A stretch of 64,000 nucleotides of DNA from Pseudomonadota bacterium (lineage in GTDB: Bacteria; Pseudomonadota; Gammaproteobacteria; Burkholderiales; Rhodocyclaceae), in contig JAGTRX010000005.1 of the NCBI GenBank assembly GCA_018262285.1, positions 1-64,000 on the forward strand, given 5' to 3'. The notes below the pieces were generated by a model that made no database searches, was not told the DNA's origin, and worked only from the letters and a program-made list of their open reading frames with translations. This document shows, piece after piece, positions 48,652-58,119 of this stretch. Position numbers and translations under genes: made by a program. The first letter of the stretch is position 1. The number at the start of each line of letters is the position of its first letter.

Positions 48652-50064
48652 GTGGCTGACAAGTATGTGCCCCTAAAGGTAACAACCCCCAACCCCGGAG
48701 GCCAAGAACCTTCGCCCATGATGCGGGTTGTTATTCCATACGCAACGATCTCCGCGCTGTGGATTCTCCTGTCGGACGCTGTTGTTAGCTTTCTATTCCC
48801 CGACCCGACCCAGATCGCTATCGTAAGTACCTTGAAAGGTTGGTTCTTCGTAGCGGTAACCTCAGTTCTGCTCTTGATCTTGATACGTCGATACCGGTTC
48901 CGATTGAAGCAACGAGACAATGCTCTGCGGGAAAATGAAGCGCGTTACCGAAAGATTTTTGAGACTGCACTGCTTGGTATTGCAACAACAGACTCCAGCG
49001 GAAGAATCACCAGCTTCAACGAGGCTTTCCGCGTCATGGTTGGCTACGACGCCGAGAGTCTATGCCGAATGAACTATGCCGATCTCACCCACCCAGATGA
49101 CATTGGTTGTGAGCGGGGGTTTTTCAATGAGATTCTGGCGCGACAGCGTGACCAATATCGGGTAGAGAAGCGCTATCTCGACCATGATGGGCGCATCCTA
49201 TGGGTTGATCTTTCGGTGACCGCAATCCGCGACTCGAGAGGAGATGTCGATAGTTTTGTTGGCATGGTTCACGATATCACTAAGCGCAAACAGGCTGAAA
49301 CGGAACTGATCGCTGCCAAGACATCCGCTGAAAGTGCGAACATCGCCAAGTCGCGCTTCCTTGCCGCCGCCAGCCACGATCTTCGCCAACCGATGCAGGC
49401 CATCAGCCTATTCAGCAACGCATTGGCCGAAACGGAATTAAGCGCCGAGCAAGAACGGATCAGCAAGTACCTCACGCAGTCGATTCAACTGCTGAGGGAT
49501 CTGCTGAACGCATTGCTGGACCTTTCGAGATTCGATGCTGACGTGGCCAGGGCGTCTCACGAATTCATCCTCGCGGAAGAACTGGCTCGAAGGATAGATG
49601 CCAATTTTTCGAGCATGGCAGCCGAGAAGTCTTTGCGCTTCAAGTTATGGTTCCCGTTCAAGGCAATGGCAATCCAGACTGACGGCAAGCTTCTCATGAG
49701 ACTGCTGGGCAACCTGGTCGAGAATGCCATAAAATACACCTCGAAGGGCGGCATTCTGGTCAGCATTAGCCGTAGGGGTGATCAGGCGTTGATTCGGGTC
49801 TGGGATACCGGGATCGGCATCGCGCCTGAACACCTCGACGACATATTTGAAGAGTACTTCCAGATTGGCAATAGTGAGCGTGACAACGACAAGGGGCTTG
49901 GACTTGGTCTTTCCATCGTCAGTCGCATCGCGAGACTACTCACCGATATCAAGTGCCGCTCCCGACCGGGGAAGGGAAGCGTCTTTGAACTCAGCCTGCC
50001 CCTTGCAGAGCATCTCCCCACGGAAACCGCGGTCGATAATGGGCACCGAGCCACCACGGCATAA
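48652..50064 (+). CDS. PAS-domain sensor histidine kinase, probably acquired
   Basis: 470 aa from GTG 48652; ATG 48718 is a plausible later start. Two N-terminal hydrophobic helices (about 28-48 and 60-80), PAS/PAC (98-215; SFVGMVHDITKRKQAE), HisKA with AASHDLRQPMQAISLFS near 241, and HATPase ([46 protein letters not shown]). It has no receiver domain and no regulator nearby. Codon use looks less GC-biased than the neighbours (by eye), and the gene is bracketed by an intact esterase and a decayed copy of that esterase's 3' end, so it looks inserted. Confidence 0.85.
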   Translation: MADKYVPLKVTTPNPGGQEPSPMMRVVIPYATISALWILLSDAVVSFLFPDPTQIAIVSTLKGWFFVAVTSVLLLILIRRYRFRLKQRDNALRENEARYRKIFETALLGIATTDSSGRITSFNEAFRVMVGYDAESLCRMNYADLTHPDDIGCERGFFNEILARQRDQYRVEKRYLDHDGRILWVDLSVTAIRDSRGDVDSFVGMVHDITKRKQAETELIAAKTSAESANIAKSRFLAAASHDLRQPMQAISLFSNALAETELSAEQERISKYLTQSIQLLRDLLNALLDLSRFDADVARASHEFILAEELARRIDANFSSMAAEKSLRFKLWFPFKAMAIQTDGKLLMRLLGNLVENAIKYTSKGGILVSISRRGDQALIRVWDTGIGIAPEHLDDIFEEYFQIGNSERDNDKGLGLGLSIVSRIARLLTDIKCRSRPGKGSVFELSLPLAEHLPTETAVDNGHRATTA

Positions 50065-50169
50065 AATTCGTATCGTCATTTTTTCGATCTCAAGCAGACG
50101 TTGACGCTTTGCTCAGTCAATGACTGCAAATGGCCGTTTCCCAACCCTAAATTGAAAAGTACATGATCA

Positions 50170-50246
50170 GATCAACGATCTCGTCGCCAAGGCCTAGCAA
50201 ATTGGCATACACGCCATCGACCAGTTCATGGTCAGACTCGGGCTAA
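50170..50246 (+). pseudogene. decayed duplicate of the esterase 3' end
   Basis: gatctcgtcgccaaggc matches gatttcgtcgccaaagc at 48294-48310, and cgccatcgaccagttcatgg plus tcagactcgggctaa matches 48404-48441 (the end of the esterase gene). The middle, about 75 bp, is deleted, and a TAG interrupts the frame. Confidence 0.75.
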
Positions 50247-50360
50247 CACCGAGATAAGGCACTCGAAAAGCAAGCCTTCGGCAAGTCTGCTGCGCATTTG
50301 TTACAATCCGTCTCAAAGCACTTGCAGCACTTTTGCCATTTGCATCGTAAACAACCAAGA

Positions 50361-50389
50361 CGGCGCGCCTGCGGGCGTGCCGTGTTTTT
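50361..50389 (+). terminator. hairpin with T-run upstream of DAHP synthase gene
   Basis: cggcgcgcc - tgcg - ggcgtgccg followed by tgttttt, 26 bp before ATG 50415. It lies upstream of, not after, a gene in this direction, so it may be an attenuator for the DAHP synthase gene or the old terminator of the disrupted locus. No leader peptide with aromatic codons was found. Confidence 0.6.
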
Positions 50390-50414
50390 CGCTACGGAAG
50401 GTATCAATCAAAGT

Positions 50415-51494
50415 ATGCCCCAACGCCATCTCGAAAATATCAACGTTACCGCCTTCGACGTCATGCCGACGCCGGATGAAATCCATCAGCGCCTGCCGCT
50501 TTCCGAAGCCGCCAGCCGCACTGTCGATGAAGGCCGCGAAACCCTGCGCCGCATCCTTGATCGCAAGGATCATCGCCTCTGTGTCATCGTCGGCCCCTGT
50601 TCGGTGCACGATCCGGTGGGCGCCCTTGATTACGCCCAGCGCCTGAAGACACTGGCTGAAGACATTGGCGACACACTGTTCTTCGTCATGCGCGTCTATT
50701 TCGAAAAGCCACGCACCACCACCGGCTGGAAAGGATTCATCAACGATCCTTTCATGGACGACTCTTTCCGCGTCGATATCGGCATGGAAAAGGCGCGCGA
50801 ATTCCTGATCCAGATCAACGAACTTGGTTTGCCCGCCGCCACCGAAGCGCTTGATCCGACCGCACCGCAATATTACGGCGACCTGATTGCATGGACGGCC
50901 ATCGGCGCCCGCACCACCGAATCACAAACGCACCGCGAAATGTCCTCGGGTCTCTCCACCCCGGTCGGTTTCAAGAACGGCACCAGCGGCGATCTCACCG
51001 TGGCCGTCAATGCCATTCTTTCCGCTTCCAAGCCACATTCCTTCCTCGGCATCAACGGCCAGGGCTCGGTGGCGATCGTCCGCACCACCGGCAACCGTTA
51101 TGGCCATGTCGTTTTGCGCGGCGGCGACGGCCGCCCCAACTACGACACGGTTTCCGTCTCGCTGGCCGAACAGGCTCTGAGCAAGGCCAATCTGCCCGCC
51201 AATCTGATCGTCGACTGTTCGCACGCCAACAGCTACAAGAAACCGGAACTGCAACCGCTGGTCATGAACGACATCGTCAACCAGATCCGCTGCGGCAACA
51301 AGTCCATTGTCGGCGTCATGATCGAATCAAACCTTGTCGGCGGCAGCCAGCCCATCCCGATCCCCAGCAAGCTGACCGACCTGAAATACGGCTGCTCGGT
51401 CACCGATGCCTGCCTGGGCTGGGAAGAGACTGAAAACACGCTGCGCGAGGCCGCCAGCAAGCTGCGCGACCTATTACCCAAACGCAATGCCTGA
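50415..51494 (+). CDS. aroG: 3-deoxy-7-phosphoheptulonate (DAHP) synthase, class I
   Basis: 359 aa from ATG 50415; the in-frame upstream extension covers the hairpin and was rejected. CVIVGPCSVHDP, KPRTTTGWKGFINDP, GARTTESQTHRE and LIVDCSHANSYKK carry the PEP, erythrose-4-phosphate and metal ligands of the AroG/AroF/AroH type. It condenses PEP with erythrose-4-phosphate, the first step of the shikimate pathway. Which amino acid inhibits it cannot be told. A DUF1015 gene follows after 15 bp. Confidence 0.95.
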   Translation: MPQRHLENINVTAFDVMPTPDEIHQRLPLSEAASRTVDEGRETLRRILDRKDHRLCVIVGPCSVHDPVGALDYAQRLKTLAEDIGDTLFFVMRVYFEKPRTTTGWKGFINDPFMDDSFRVDIGMEKAREFLIQINELGLPAATEALDPTAPQYYGDLIAWTAIGARTTESQTHREMSSGLSTPVGFKNGTSGDLTVAVNAILSASKPHSFLGINGQGSVAIVRTTGNRYGHVVLRGGDGRPNYDTVSVSLAEQALSKANLPANLIVDCSHANSYKKPELQPLVMNDIVNQIRCGNKSIVGVMIESNLVGGSQPIPIPSKLTDLKYGCSVTDACLGWEETENTLREAASKLRDLLPKRNA

Positions 51495-51509
51495 TTTCGG
51501 AAGTTCAAC

Positions 51510-52739
51510 ATGCCCCTGATCCAGCCCTTTACCGGTCTTCGCCCTACCACCGAGCGCGCCGCCGAAGTCGCCGCCCCGCCCTACGATGTGCTTTCCAGTG
51601 CGGAAGCACGCCAGCGCGCCGCTGGTCAGGAATGGAATTTTCTGCACATTTCCAAGGCCGAAATCGATCTGCCGCCGGAAACCGATCCTTACTCCCCGAC
51701 CGTCTATGCCAAGTCGGCTGAAAACTTTCAACGCATGATCGCCGCCGGCGTGCTGAACCGCGATAGCACGCCGCTTTATTACGCCTATCGCCTGATTATG
51801 GGCGAGCACAGGCAAACCGGCCTGGTCGCCACCGCATCGGTCGCCGATTACGACAGCAACCGCATTCGCAAACATGAATTCACACGGCCCGACAAGGAAG
51901 ATGATCGCGTCCGCCAGATCGAAGCGCTGAATGCGCAAACCGGCCCGGTGCTGCTGGCCTATCCGGACGCGCCGGAAGCTGACGCCCTGATCGCTGCTGC
52001 AACAAGCAAAATGCCGGTGGCCGACGTCACTAGCCTGGAGGGCGTGCGCCATACGATCTGGCTGATCGATGATGCCCAGGCCATCGAGCGCATCACCGCC
52101 ATTTTCGACGCCATGCCCAATCTCTACATAGCTGACGGCCATCATCGATCCGCCGCCGCCTCGCGCGTCGCCGCCGCCCGCCGTGGCAAGAGTGCAGGCA
52201 ACAGCGCCGAATATTTTCTGTCAGTGATTTTCCCGGCCAACCAGATGCGCATCATGGATTACAACCGCGTCGTCATCGATCTCAACGGCCTGTCGCCGGA
52301 GGCCTTTTTGGCGCGCCTGAGCGAATCCTTCTCGATCAGCGCCGAAGAAGGCCGTGTTCATCCCGAAAATCCCGGCGTCTTCGGGATGTATCTGAAAGGT
52401 CAGTGGATACGCCTGGAAATCAACCCTGCCCTCATCCCAGCCGCCGACCCGGTCGCCCGTCTCGACGTCAGCCTGCTCTCCGATCACCTGCTGGGGCCGA
52501 TTCTCGGCATTGCCGATCTGCGCCGCGACAAGCGCATCGACTTTGTTGGCGGCATCCGTGGTCTGGAAGAACTGGAACGGCGTGTAGACAGTGGCGAAAT
52601 GGCGGTTGCTTTCGCCCTGCACGCCACGCAGATGACCGACCTGATGGCCGTCGCCGACTCGAACAATGTCATGCCGCCGAAATCGACCTGGTTTGAACCC
52701 AAACTGGCTGACGGACTGGTTTCGCACGTCATTGACTGA
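51510..52739 (+). CDS. DUF1015 family protein
   Basis: 409 aa, soluble. LIQPFTGLRPTTERAAEVAAPPYDV at the start and LYIADGHHRSAAASRVA in the middle are the DUF1015 hallmarks, along with FFAVIFPANQMRI-like and DNNVMPPKSTWFEPKL at the end. The function of the family is not established; the conserved His/Asp cluster suggests an enzyme. It lies 15 bp after the DAHP synthase gene and 8 bp before the LuxR gene, so the three may be co-transcribed. Confidence 0.88.
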   Translation: MPLIQPFTGLRPTTERAAEVAAPPYDVLSSAEARQRAAGQEWNFLHISKAEIDLPPETDPYSPTVYAKSAENFQRMIAAGVLNRDSTPLYYAYRLIMGEHRQTGLVATASVADYDSNRIRKHEFTRPDKEDDRVRQIEALNAQTGPVLLAYPDAPEADALIAAATSKMPVADVTSLEGVRHTIWLIDDAQAIERITAIFDAMPNLYIADGHHRSAAASRVAAARRGKSAGNSAEYFLSVIFPANQMRIMDYNRVVIDLNGLSPEAFLARLSESFSISAEEGRVHPENPGVFGMYLKGQWIRLEINPALIPAADPVARLDVSLLSDHLLGPILGIADLRRDKRIDFVGGIRGLEELERRVDSGEMAVAFALHATQMTDLMAVADSNNVMPPKSTWFEPKLADGLVSHVID

Positions 52740-52747
52740 ATGTTCGC

Positions 52748-53500
52748 ATGAGGACAGGCAAGAATAGCAACACCCTGCTCCTGGAAATCATCCAGAAGGC
52801 CCCCAGGGTCTGCGACATTGCCAGCCTCAACGAACTGCTGGATGGCCCGCTCAAGGCGCTGCTGAAATACGGTGTAATGATCTGCGGCACCGGGTTCTAT
52901 CTCGAAAATGGCAGTTATGGGCACCAATATCATTCGCGTGGTTTTCCAGAAGAGTATTTCCGCGATTTAGCCCAGGCGGATGGCAGCATTGACAGCCCCT
53001 TGATGCGGCTGTGGCGGGAAGAGCGCAAGCCGCTTTATTTCCAGAGCAAACGTGACGACCACCTCTTCCCGGTCGAATGGATTCGGATTTTCAACAAGCA
53101 CAATCTGCAAAACATCATCGGCCACGCCATGTTCGACCGCCGGGGAAAAGTCGGCAGCACTTTTATTTTCGCCAGACTGGAAGGCCAGGTGGGTGAAAAA
53201 CATGCCGAATATCTTGAACAAGTCACCCCCAGCCTTTGCCTGGCACTTGCTCAGGGGTTGCCGCCCCATCCGGAGGAAGAAAGTTTTCCCGGTGCCACAC
53301 GCTCACTGCTGAGTCGCAAGCAGTGCGATATCCTGCAATGGGTTCATTTGGGAAAAACCAACTGGGAAATCTCCAAAATTCTTGAAGTCTCGGAAGACAC
53401 AGTCAAATATCACATCCATCAAGCCATGATCAAACTGAACACCAAGACACGCGCCCAGGCCATTGGCCGCGCTTTGGAAATTGGGCTTATTTCGCCATAA
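52748..53500 (+). CDS. LuxR-family transcriptional regulator (solo)
   Basis: 250 aa. The C-terminal helix-turn-helix (about 185-248; LSRKQCDILQWVHLGKTNWE, VSEDTVKYHIHQAMIKLN) is typical LuxR/GerE. The N-terminal 170 residues show the layout of LuxR sensory domains (MICGTGFYLENG; YHSRGFPEEYF), but I cannot confirm an acyl-homoserine-lactone pocket. No luxI-type synthase gene in the window, so it is a solo. Its target may be the PHB depolymerase gene 307 bp downstream (inference from position only). Confidence 0.85.
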   Translation: MRTGKNSNTLLLEIIQKAPRVCDIASLNELLDGPLKALLKYGVMICGTGFYLENGSYGHQYHSRGFPEEYFRDLAQADGSIDSPLMRLWREERKPLYFQSKRDDHLFPVEWIRIFNKHNLQNIIGHAMFDRRGKVGSTFIFARLEGQVGEKHAEYLEQVTPSLCLALAQGLPPHPEEESFPGATRSLLSRKQCDILQWVHLGKTNWEISKILEVSEDTVKYHIHQAMIKLNTKTRAQAIGRALEIGLISP

Positions 53501-53807
53501 ATGATCCGATAATCCGCAACAACAAATACGGCAGTAGCACAAATCAATTCCGGGCGCAAGACAAAAAGAACACACCAAACGGGTAAATAATTAGCGCAAC
53601 CGGCAATCTCCAGAAAGATGGCGGAACGGGGCTTTTCCGCAACCCGACCGGCAATTTTCACCCCAAACCAATATCCGCAAATCTATCTGTCAAGAGGGGT
53701 TTCCCCCAATACAAATAAAACCCAGGGTGATCAGACTTGGTTCCGCGGCAAACAAAACCCGTTTGCAAAAGCAACGCAGTCAATCAAACCATTGGGGGAA
53801 AACCATT
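53501..53807. other. non-coding leader region of the PHB depolymerase gene
   Basis: 307 bp without a supported gene, AT-richer than the flanks. One short hairpin (gcggaa/ttccgc, 53621-53640) is visible. No clear sigma-70 promoter, riboswitch or operator could be assigned. Confidence 0.5.
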
Positions 53808-55481
53808 ATGCTCAACATGAAAAAATCAGCGCTCTGTATCTCGGCAGCACTTGCAGTTTTCAGCACTTCATCGCACGCCGGCTGGACCAGTTCGGAAGTC
53901 GATTTTGGCGGACTGAAAGCCTATGTTTACACACCGGGCGCAGCAGCCCCGGCAGCAGGTCGGCCGCTGTTCATCACCTTGCACGGCTGCGGTCAGAAGG
54001 ACTCCGATATTATCAAGTCCAATCTGGGAGGAATGGCCGATAAGTACAACGCCATCGTTGTGGTGCCGGCTGTCGGGCATGGTGTGATCGCAAGCTGCTG
54101 GGATTATGGCAATACCGGTTCGACGCCAAACATGCTGGACGCTGCATCCATAGTCAAGGGCACCAAGGCTGCCATTGCCAATAGCACTTACAAGATTGAT
54201 CCAAACCAGGTCTACATCAGCGGCATTTCTTCGGGCGGTGCCTATGCCATGGCGGTTGGTTGTGCCAACCCTGACCTGTATGCCGGTATTGGCAGCGCCG
54301 CCGGCCCCACCGTTGGATCCAGCCAGGGTAGCGCAATGTCCGGTACCGGCGACGCTACCACCATGGCCAATTGGTGTAAAAAACAAGCCGCAGGGAAAGA
54401 GGAATTTTTCAAAACTCAATTATGGGCGCAAACCTACGGCGCTGAATTGCCCTCAAGTGATGGCCTGTGTTCGCCCAAGTTTATCGAACCCAACCATAAG
54501 GCGGCACAGCTTCTGCTGGGCCTGACTGGTGGCGCTGATCACGAAAAGGACATCAAGTTTACCGGCGCGACAGCAGGCAATACCGGCACTGCCGAGAACG
54601 AGCACTACATCAAGGATGCCAATGGTGCCAAGCGTATCGCCTTGATTGAAGTGCCGGGAATGCAGCATAACTGGCCCGGCGGCACCGGATCGACCGGCAG
54701 CTATGTCAGCACCAAGTTCGACTTCGGTTTGTGGATGGCAGCAAACTTTACAGAAAACAATTGCCGTATGGCCGCCAACAAGGGCAAGCCGCAGTGTGGC
54801 GTTGCCGATGGCAAGGTTACGGGTCTGGCCTGCACAGTAACTAAAGACTCGGTCAGCCTGACCTGGAAGGCGCCTGCCGGCGTCACCATCGACGGTTACA
54901 GCGTCAAGAACGCAACGCTGAATGCAAGCCAGAAGACGACCGCCACCAGCCTGACCTGGACAAATCTGAACAAGGGGACGGCCTATACCTTTACTGCAGC
55001 AGCCACTGCTGGCGGCATCACCTATCCGGAATCGGATGCGGTAACTTGCACGCCGGACACCATCAGCCCGCCGTCTGGTCTGGCAGCAACGCCGGCCGCC
55101 AAGAGCGTTCAATTGTCCTGGACAGCTGTGAGTGGTGCAACGAAGTACAACATCTATCGCAATGGTACGGGTGTCGGCAGCGCTACCACAACCAGCTACG
55201 CCGATAACGGCCCGCTGACCACCAGTACGACTTACGAATACTGCGCCACGGCCGTGAATGGTTTGAATGAAGAAAGTGCCAGAACCTGCGTTTCGACCAA
55301 GACGCTGCCGGATGCCGTTGCAGTCTCGGATACTTGCACCTATCACTATATTAACAAGCGTCTGGACGTCAATGGCTACCTGGCCTGCGGCAAGAAATAT
55401 GGCTACATCAACAAGGTCTCGCTGTATCAATGCAGCACAGGCTGGACTGATCAGGCCAGCTGCGCCCCGAGAAGTTTCTAA
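53808..55481 (+). CDS. extracellular poly(3-hydroxybutyrate) depolymerase with fibronectin III domains
   Basis: 557 aa from ATG 53808 behind GGGGG, signal peptide ending near SSHAG. Catalytic domain about 25-325: LFITLHGCGQKDSDI (oxyanion), nucleophile in YISGISSGGAYAMAV near 140, PGMQHNWPGG with the His. Then two fibronectin type III-like repeats (VTGLACTVTKDSVSLTWKAP; PSGLAATPAAKSVQLSWTAV) and a Cys-rich C-terminal domain likely to bind the polymer. It cleaves PHB outside the cell. It is distinct from the shorter LpqC-type esterase at 46026. Strong terminator follows. Confidence 0.9.
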   Translation: MLNMKKSALCISAALAVFSTSSHAGWTSSEVDFGGLKAYVYTPGAAAPAAGRPLFITLHGCGQKDSDIIKSNLGGMADKYNAIVVVPAVGHGVIASCWDYGNTGSTPNMLDAASIVKGTKAAIANSTYKIDPNQVYISGISSGGAYAMAVGCANPDLYAGIGSAAGPTVGSSQGSAMSGTGDATTMANWCKKQAAGKEEFFKTQLWAQTYGAELPSSDGLCSPKFIEPNHKAAQLLLGLTGGADHEKDIKFTGATAGNTGTAENEHYIKDANGAKRIALIEVPGMQHNWPGGTGSTGSYVSTKFDFGLWMAANFTENNCRMAANKGKPQCGVADGKVTGLACTVTKDSVSLTWKAPAGVTIDGYSVKNATLNASQKTTATSLTWTNLNKGTAYTFTAAATAGGITYPESDAVTCTPDTISPPSGLAATPAAKSVQLSWTAVSGATKYNIYRNGTGVGSATTTSYADNGPLTTSTTYEYCATAVNGLNEESARTCVSTKTLPDAVAVSDTCTYHYINKRLDVNGYLACGKKYGYINKVSLYQCSTGWTDQASCAPRSF

Positions 55482-55516
55482 GTGCAGAAGTAAAGATTTA
55501 TCCTCGTAGTGTGTTT

Positions 55517-55542
55517 GGCCACCTTCGGGTGGCCATTTTTTC
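55517..55542 (+). terminator. terminator after PHB depolymerase
   Basis: ggccacc - ttc - gggtggcc followed by attttttct, 36 bp after the stop codon. The convergent kinase gene ends three bases further on. Confidence 0.9.
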
Positions 55543-55545
55543 TGA

Positions 55546-57369
55546 TCAAGCTTGAATGTCTTTCCTGTTGGCGGGGAAAGACAAAATGAAAGTGGAACCA
55601 TGCCCCAATTTTGATGTGACCTTCAAACTTCCACCCAGAACAGCCGTCGCAATCTGATGCGAGATCGAAAGCCCGAGACCGGTGCCGCCGCGCCCCATGC
55701 GCGTCGTGAAGAAGGGGTCAAAAATACGTTTCTTGGTGGCCGCATCCATGCCGTTTCCATTATCCCGTACCGTCAGCCTGACCATACCTTTAATATTCAG
55801 ATGCGCCGCCACCAGGACTTCACCGCTTTCGCGGCCATCAAAGGCGTGAATAAAGGCATTCTGGATCAAATTGGTCAGCACCTGCACCAGCGGCCCCGGA
55901 TAACTGTCACACTCAATGCCTTCAGGCACTTCGACATTGACTTGCCAGGCCGGCATTTTGAAACTCGGCCGCAAGGTCACCAAAACATCATCAACCAGCG
56001 TACGCAAATCAAATTGGCGGCGGTGTTCCGTCGTCTGATCGACGGCTATCTGCTTGAAACTATGGACGAGATCGGAAGAACGCTTGCAGGAGCGATAAAG
56101 CAAATCGCACATTTCCTCGGCAGAATTCAAAAAATCCAGTAGTGACGATTTCTTGAGCTGGCCTTCATTCGTCAGCCGGTTGAATTGTTTCGCTTTTTCC
56201 TGCAGCGTGCTGGCCACCGTCAGCGCATTGCCAATCGGCGTGTTGAGTTCATGCGAAATGCCGGCCACCAACGAACCCAGTGAAGCCAGTTTTTCCGATT
56301 GCAGCAATTCGGCCTGGGCATTTTTCAGGGTATCAAGCGCTTGGCTAAGAGCAACCGTCCGTGCCACCACCTGCGACTCGAGCGAGGCATTGAGCGTTTT
56401 CATCGCCTCTTCCATCTGCAAGCGTTCGGTTTGATCGAGCAGAGAGGCAACGGTGCGCAGTTCGCCCTCGACTTCAATCCTGACCACCGTATGCAGATAG
56501 CTGCGCACGTTGCCATCGCGCGCGACAAAATCACGCATGGTGGAAAAAGTTCCGCCGTGCTGCGTAATGGCCTCTAAAGCACGGGCGCGCACTTCCGGTG
56601 AAGGCCAGAATTTGATTTCCAGCGTCGTTTTGCCACGCACCTCGCTGGCTTGCCAACCAAAAGCCTTTTCCCAGGCTTCGTTGACTTCGTAAATCGTACC
56701 GTCCGAAGTCCGCGTCATCATCAGGGGCGACGGACTGGTGCGGAACAACAAAGAAAACCGTTCTTCCGAATAGCGCAATGCCTCCAGCTGGATTTGCAAG
56801 GATTGCCGCGTTTCCTGCAGGCTGTCGAACTGCTTGCGGAAACTCTTGCCGAAGAATCCGGCCAGATAACCGGACATCATGACAACCAAGCCGTAACTGA
56901 TGTAATAGTCATTTGCTTGCCGCTGTATCATCCGTAACCAACCCGAGGATTCGAAAAGAAACAACAACCCCAGGGCAAACAGCGTCATTAAGGACATCAG
57001 GACAGCACTGCGCTTGCCGAGCAACCAACCAGTCAGCATGATGAAGGCGGGCATCCCCACAAGAACCGGTGTCCGGATACCGAATACCAGAAAACACCAC
57101 CCTATCAACAGCGCCCAGAAACACCAGATGATCAAGGAAATCGCCCGGCGTACATCGTTCCGTATGACATGATAGAGGCTGATACAGCCTACCACCGCCA
57201 TCCAGAAACCAAAGGCATTGCGGAAATCGGGGCCGGCAAAGTAAAAATACCCAACGCCAACAGGAATTCCAAGGGCAACCAGCAATACGGCAAAACCCTT
57301 GACCAGTGGCAGCGCATCCTGCGCGCTCCAGATCGCCTCGATATTGGGTTCCCGCCTATCCGAACTCAT
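55546..57369 (-). CDS. membrane histidine kinase with PAS domain
   Basis: 607 aa. About six hydrophobic helices in the first 190 residues, a MASE-like integral sensor; then a coiled coil, PAS (about 205-325; EVNEAWEKAFGWQASEVRGK), HisKA with GISHELNTPIGNALTVAS near 373 and HATPase (QVLTNLIQNAFIHAFDGRE; GTGLGLSISHQIA). The HELNTPIGN box puts it near the HPK4-type kinases. No regulator gene adjacent. Signal unknown. Confidence 0.9.
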   Translation of the reverse strand: MSSDRREPNIEAIWSAQDALPLVKGFAVLLVALGIPVGVGYFYFAGPDFRNAFGFWMAVVGCISLYHVIRNDVRRAISLIIWCFWALLIGWCFLVFGIRTPVLVGMPAFIMLTGWLLGKRSAVLMSLMTLFALGLLFLFESSGWLRMIQRQANDYYISYGLVVMMSGYLAGFFGKSFRKQFDSLQETRQSLQIQLEALRYSEERFSLLFRTSPSPLMMTRTSDGTIYEVNEAWEKAFGWQASEVRGKTTLEIKFWPSPEVRARALEAITQHGGTFSTMRDFVARDGNVRSYLHTVVRIEVEGELRTVASLLDQTERLQMEEAMKTLNASLESQVVARTVALSQALDTLKNAQAELLQSEKLASLGSLVAGISHELNTPIGNALTVASTLQEKAKQFNRLTNEGQLKKSSLLDFLNSAEEMCDLLYRSCKRSSDLVHSFKQIAVDQTTEHRRQFDLRTLVDDVLVTLRPSFKMPAWQVNVEVPEGIECDSYPGPLVQVLTNLIQNAFIHAFDGRESGEVLVAAHLNIKGMVRLTVRDNGNGMDAATKKRIFDPFFTTRMGRGGTGLGLSISHQIATAVLGGSLKVTSKLGHGSTFILSFPANRKDIQA

Positions 57370-57435
57370 GTTGCCGCTTGTGGCGTCATTACGCCCACTC
57401 CAGTGAAATGTGTCGGCGCATTATAGCCGGGCTGA

Positions 57436-57630
57436 TCAGTTCACTTCGTCAATCCAGGCCTGCTGAATGGCTTCGAGGATTTTTTCACCACAGTGCTGGG
57501 GATCGTCGTTGAAGCCGGGCAGCGCCATCACCCAGTCGCGCAGATCAACAAAATTGATTTTGAGCGGGTTCTCGTCAGGATGCGCTTCCGCAAGTTCGAT
57601 GGCGATGTCGTTGATGTCGGTCCATTTCAT
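57436..57630 (-). CDS. iscX: IscX, iron-sulfur assembly modulator
   Basis: 64 aa, standard size. MKWTDINDIAIELAEAHPDE and KINFVDLRDWVMALPGFND are diagnostic. IscX binds IscS and iron and tunes cluster assembly. It overlaps fdx by four bases and ends the isc operon. Confidence 0.95.
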   Translation of the reverse strand: MKWTDINDIAIELAEAHPDENPLKINFVDLRDWVMALPGFNDDPQHCGEKILEAIQQAWIDEVN

Positions 57631-57968
57631 TTCCTGCCCTCCTTCGCCATATTGATGGAATAGCGTGGAATTTCGATCACCAGCGGCGTCTCACCGACGA
57701 TAGCCTGGCAACCCAGGCGGGAATTGGGTTCCAGCCCCCAGGCTTTGTCGAGCAAGTCTTCTTCGACCTCTTCGGCCGGTTCCAGTGAATTGAAACCTTC
57801 GCGCACAATAACGTGGCAGGTGGTGCAGGCACAGGACATTTCGCAGGCGTGATCGAGTTCGACGCCATTGGCCAGCAAATTTTCACAGATCGATTTGCCG
57901 GCGTCGGCTTCGACCACGACGCCTTCCGGGCAAAGCTCGGAATGTGGCAAGACAACGATTTGGGTCAT
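57627..57968 (-). CDS. fdx: [2Fe-2S] ferredoxin of the Isc system
   Basis: 113 aa. Cluster ligands in CEMSCACTTCHVIV (three Cys) and CQAIVG. LLANGVELDHACE and EEDLLDKAWGLEPNSRLGCQ match Isc ferredoxins. It donates electrons for cluster assembly on IscU. A dispersed repeat (58016-58115) separates it from hscA, so coupling to the upstream genes may be weaker than usual. Confidence 0.95.
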   Translation of the reverse strand: MTQIVVLPHSELCPEGVVVEADAGKSICENLLANGVELDHACEMSCACTTCHVIVREGFNSLEPAEEVEEDLLDKAWGLEPNSRLGCQAIVGETPLVIEIPRYSINMAKEGRK

Positions 57969-58015
57969 GTTTCCTCCTTGAAAAACACTAAACCATAGGC
58001 AGAACGCCGGGTTTT

Positions 58016-58115
58016 GTCATTGCGACCGCAGCGTGGAGGGAGCGTCATTGCGAACGGAATGAAGCAATCTATTCCAGCCCCAAGATTGCCACGGGCCTGC
58101 GTCCCTCGCAATGAC
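58016..58115. repeat. dispersed intergenic repeat, family 3
   Basis: gtcattgcgaccgcagcg, an inner gtcattgcgaacggaatgaa, and agattgccacgggcctgcg...ccctcgcaatgac: the GTCATTGCGA / TCGCAATGAC palindromic type common between genes in many bacteria. It lies within the isc operon between hscA and fdx. Confidence 0.75.
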
Positions 58116-58119
58116 CGAT

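Noticed and set aside
46026..55481. The esterases and PHB depolymerase as one operon or island
   Set aside because: They are spread over 9 kb with a kinase, DAHP synthase, DUF1015 and LuxR genes between, and differ in family.
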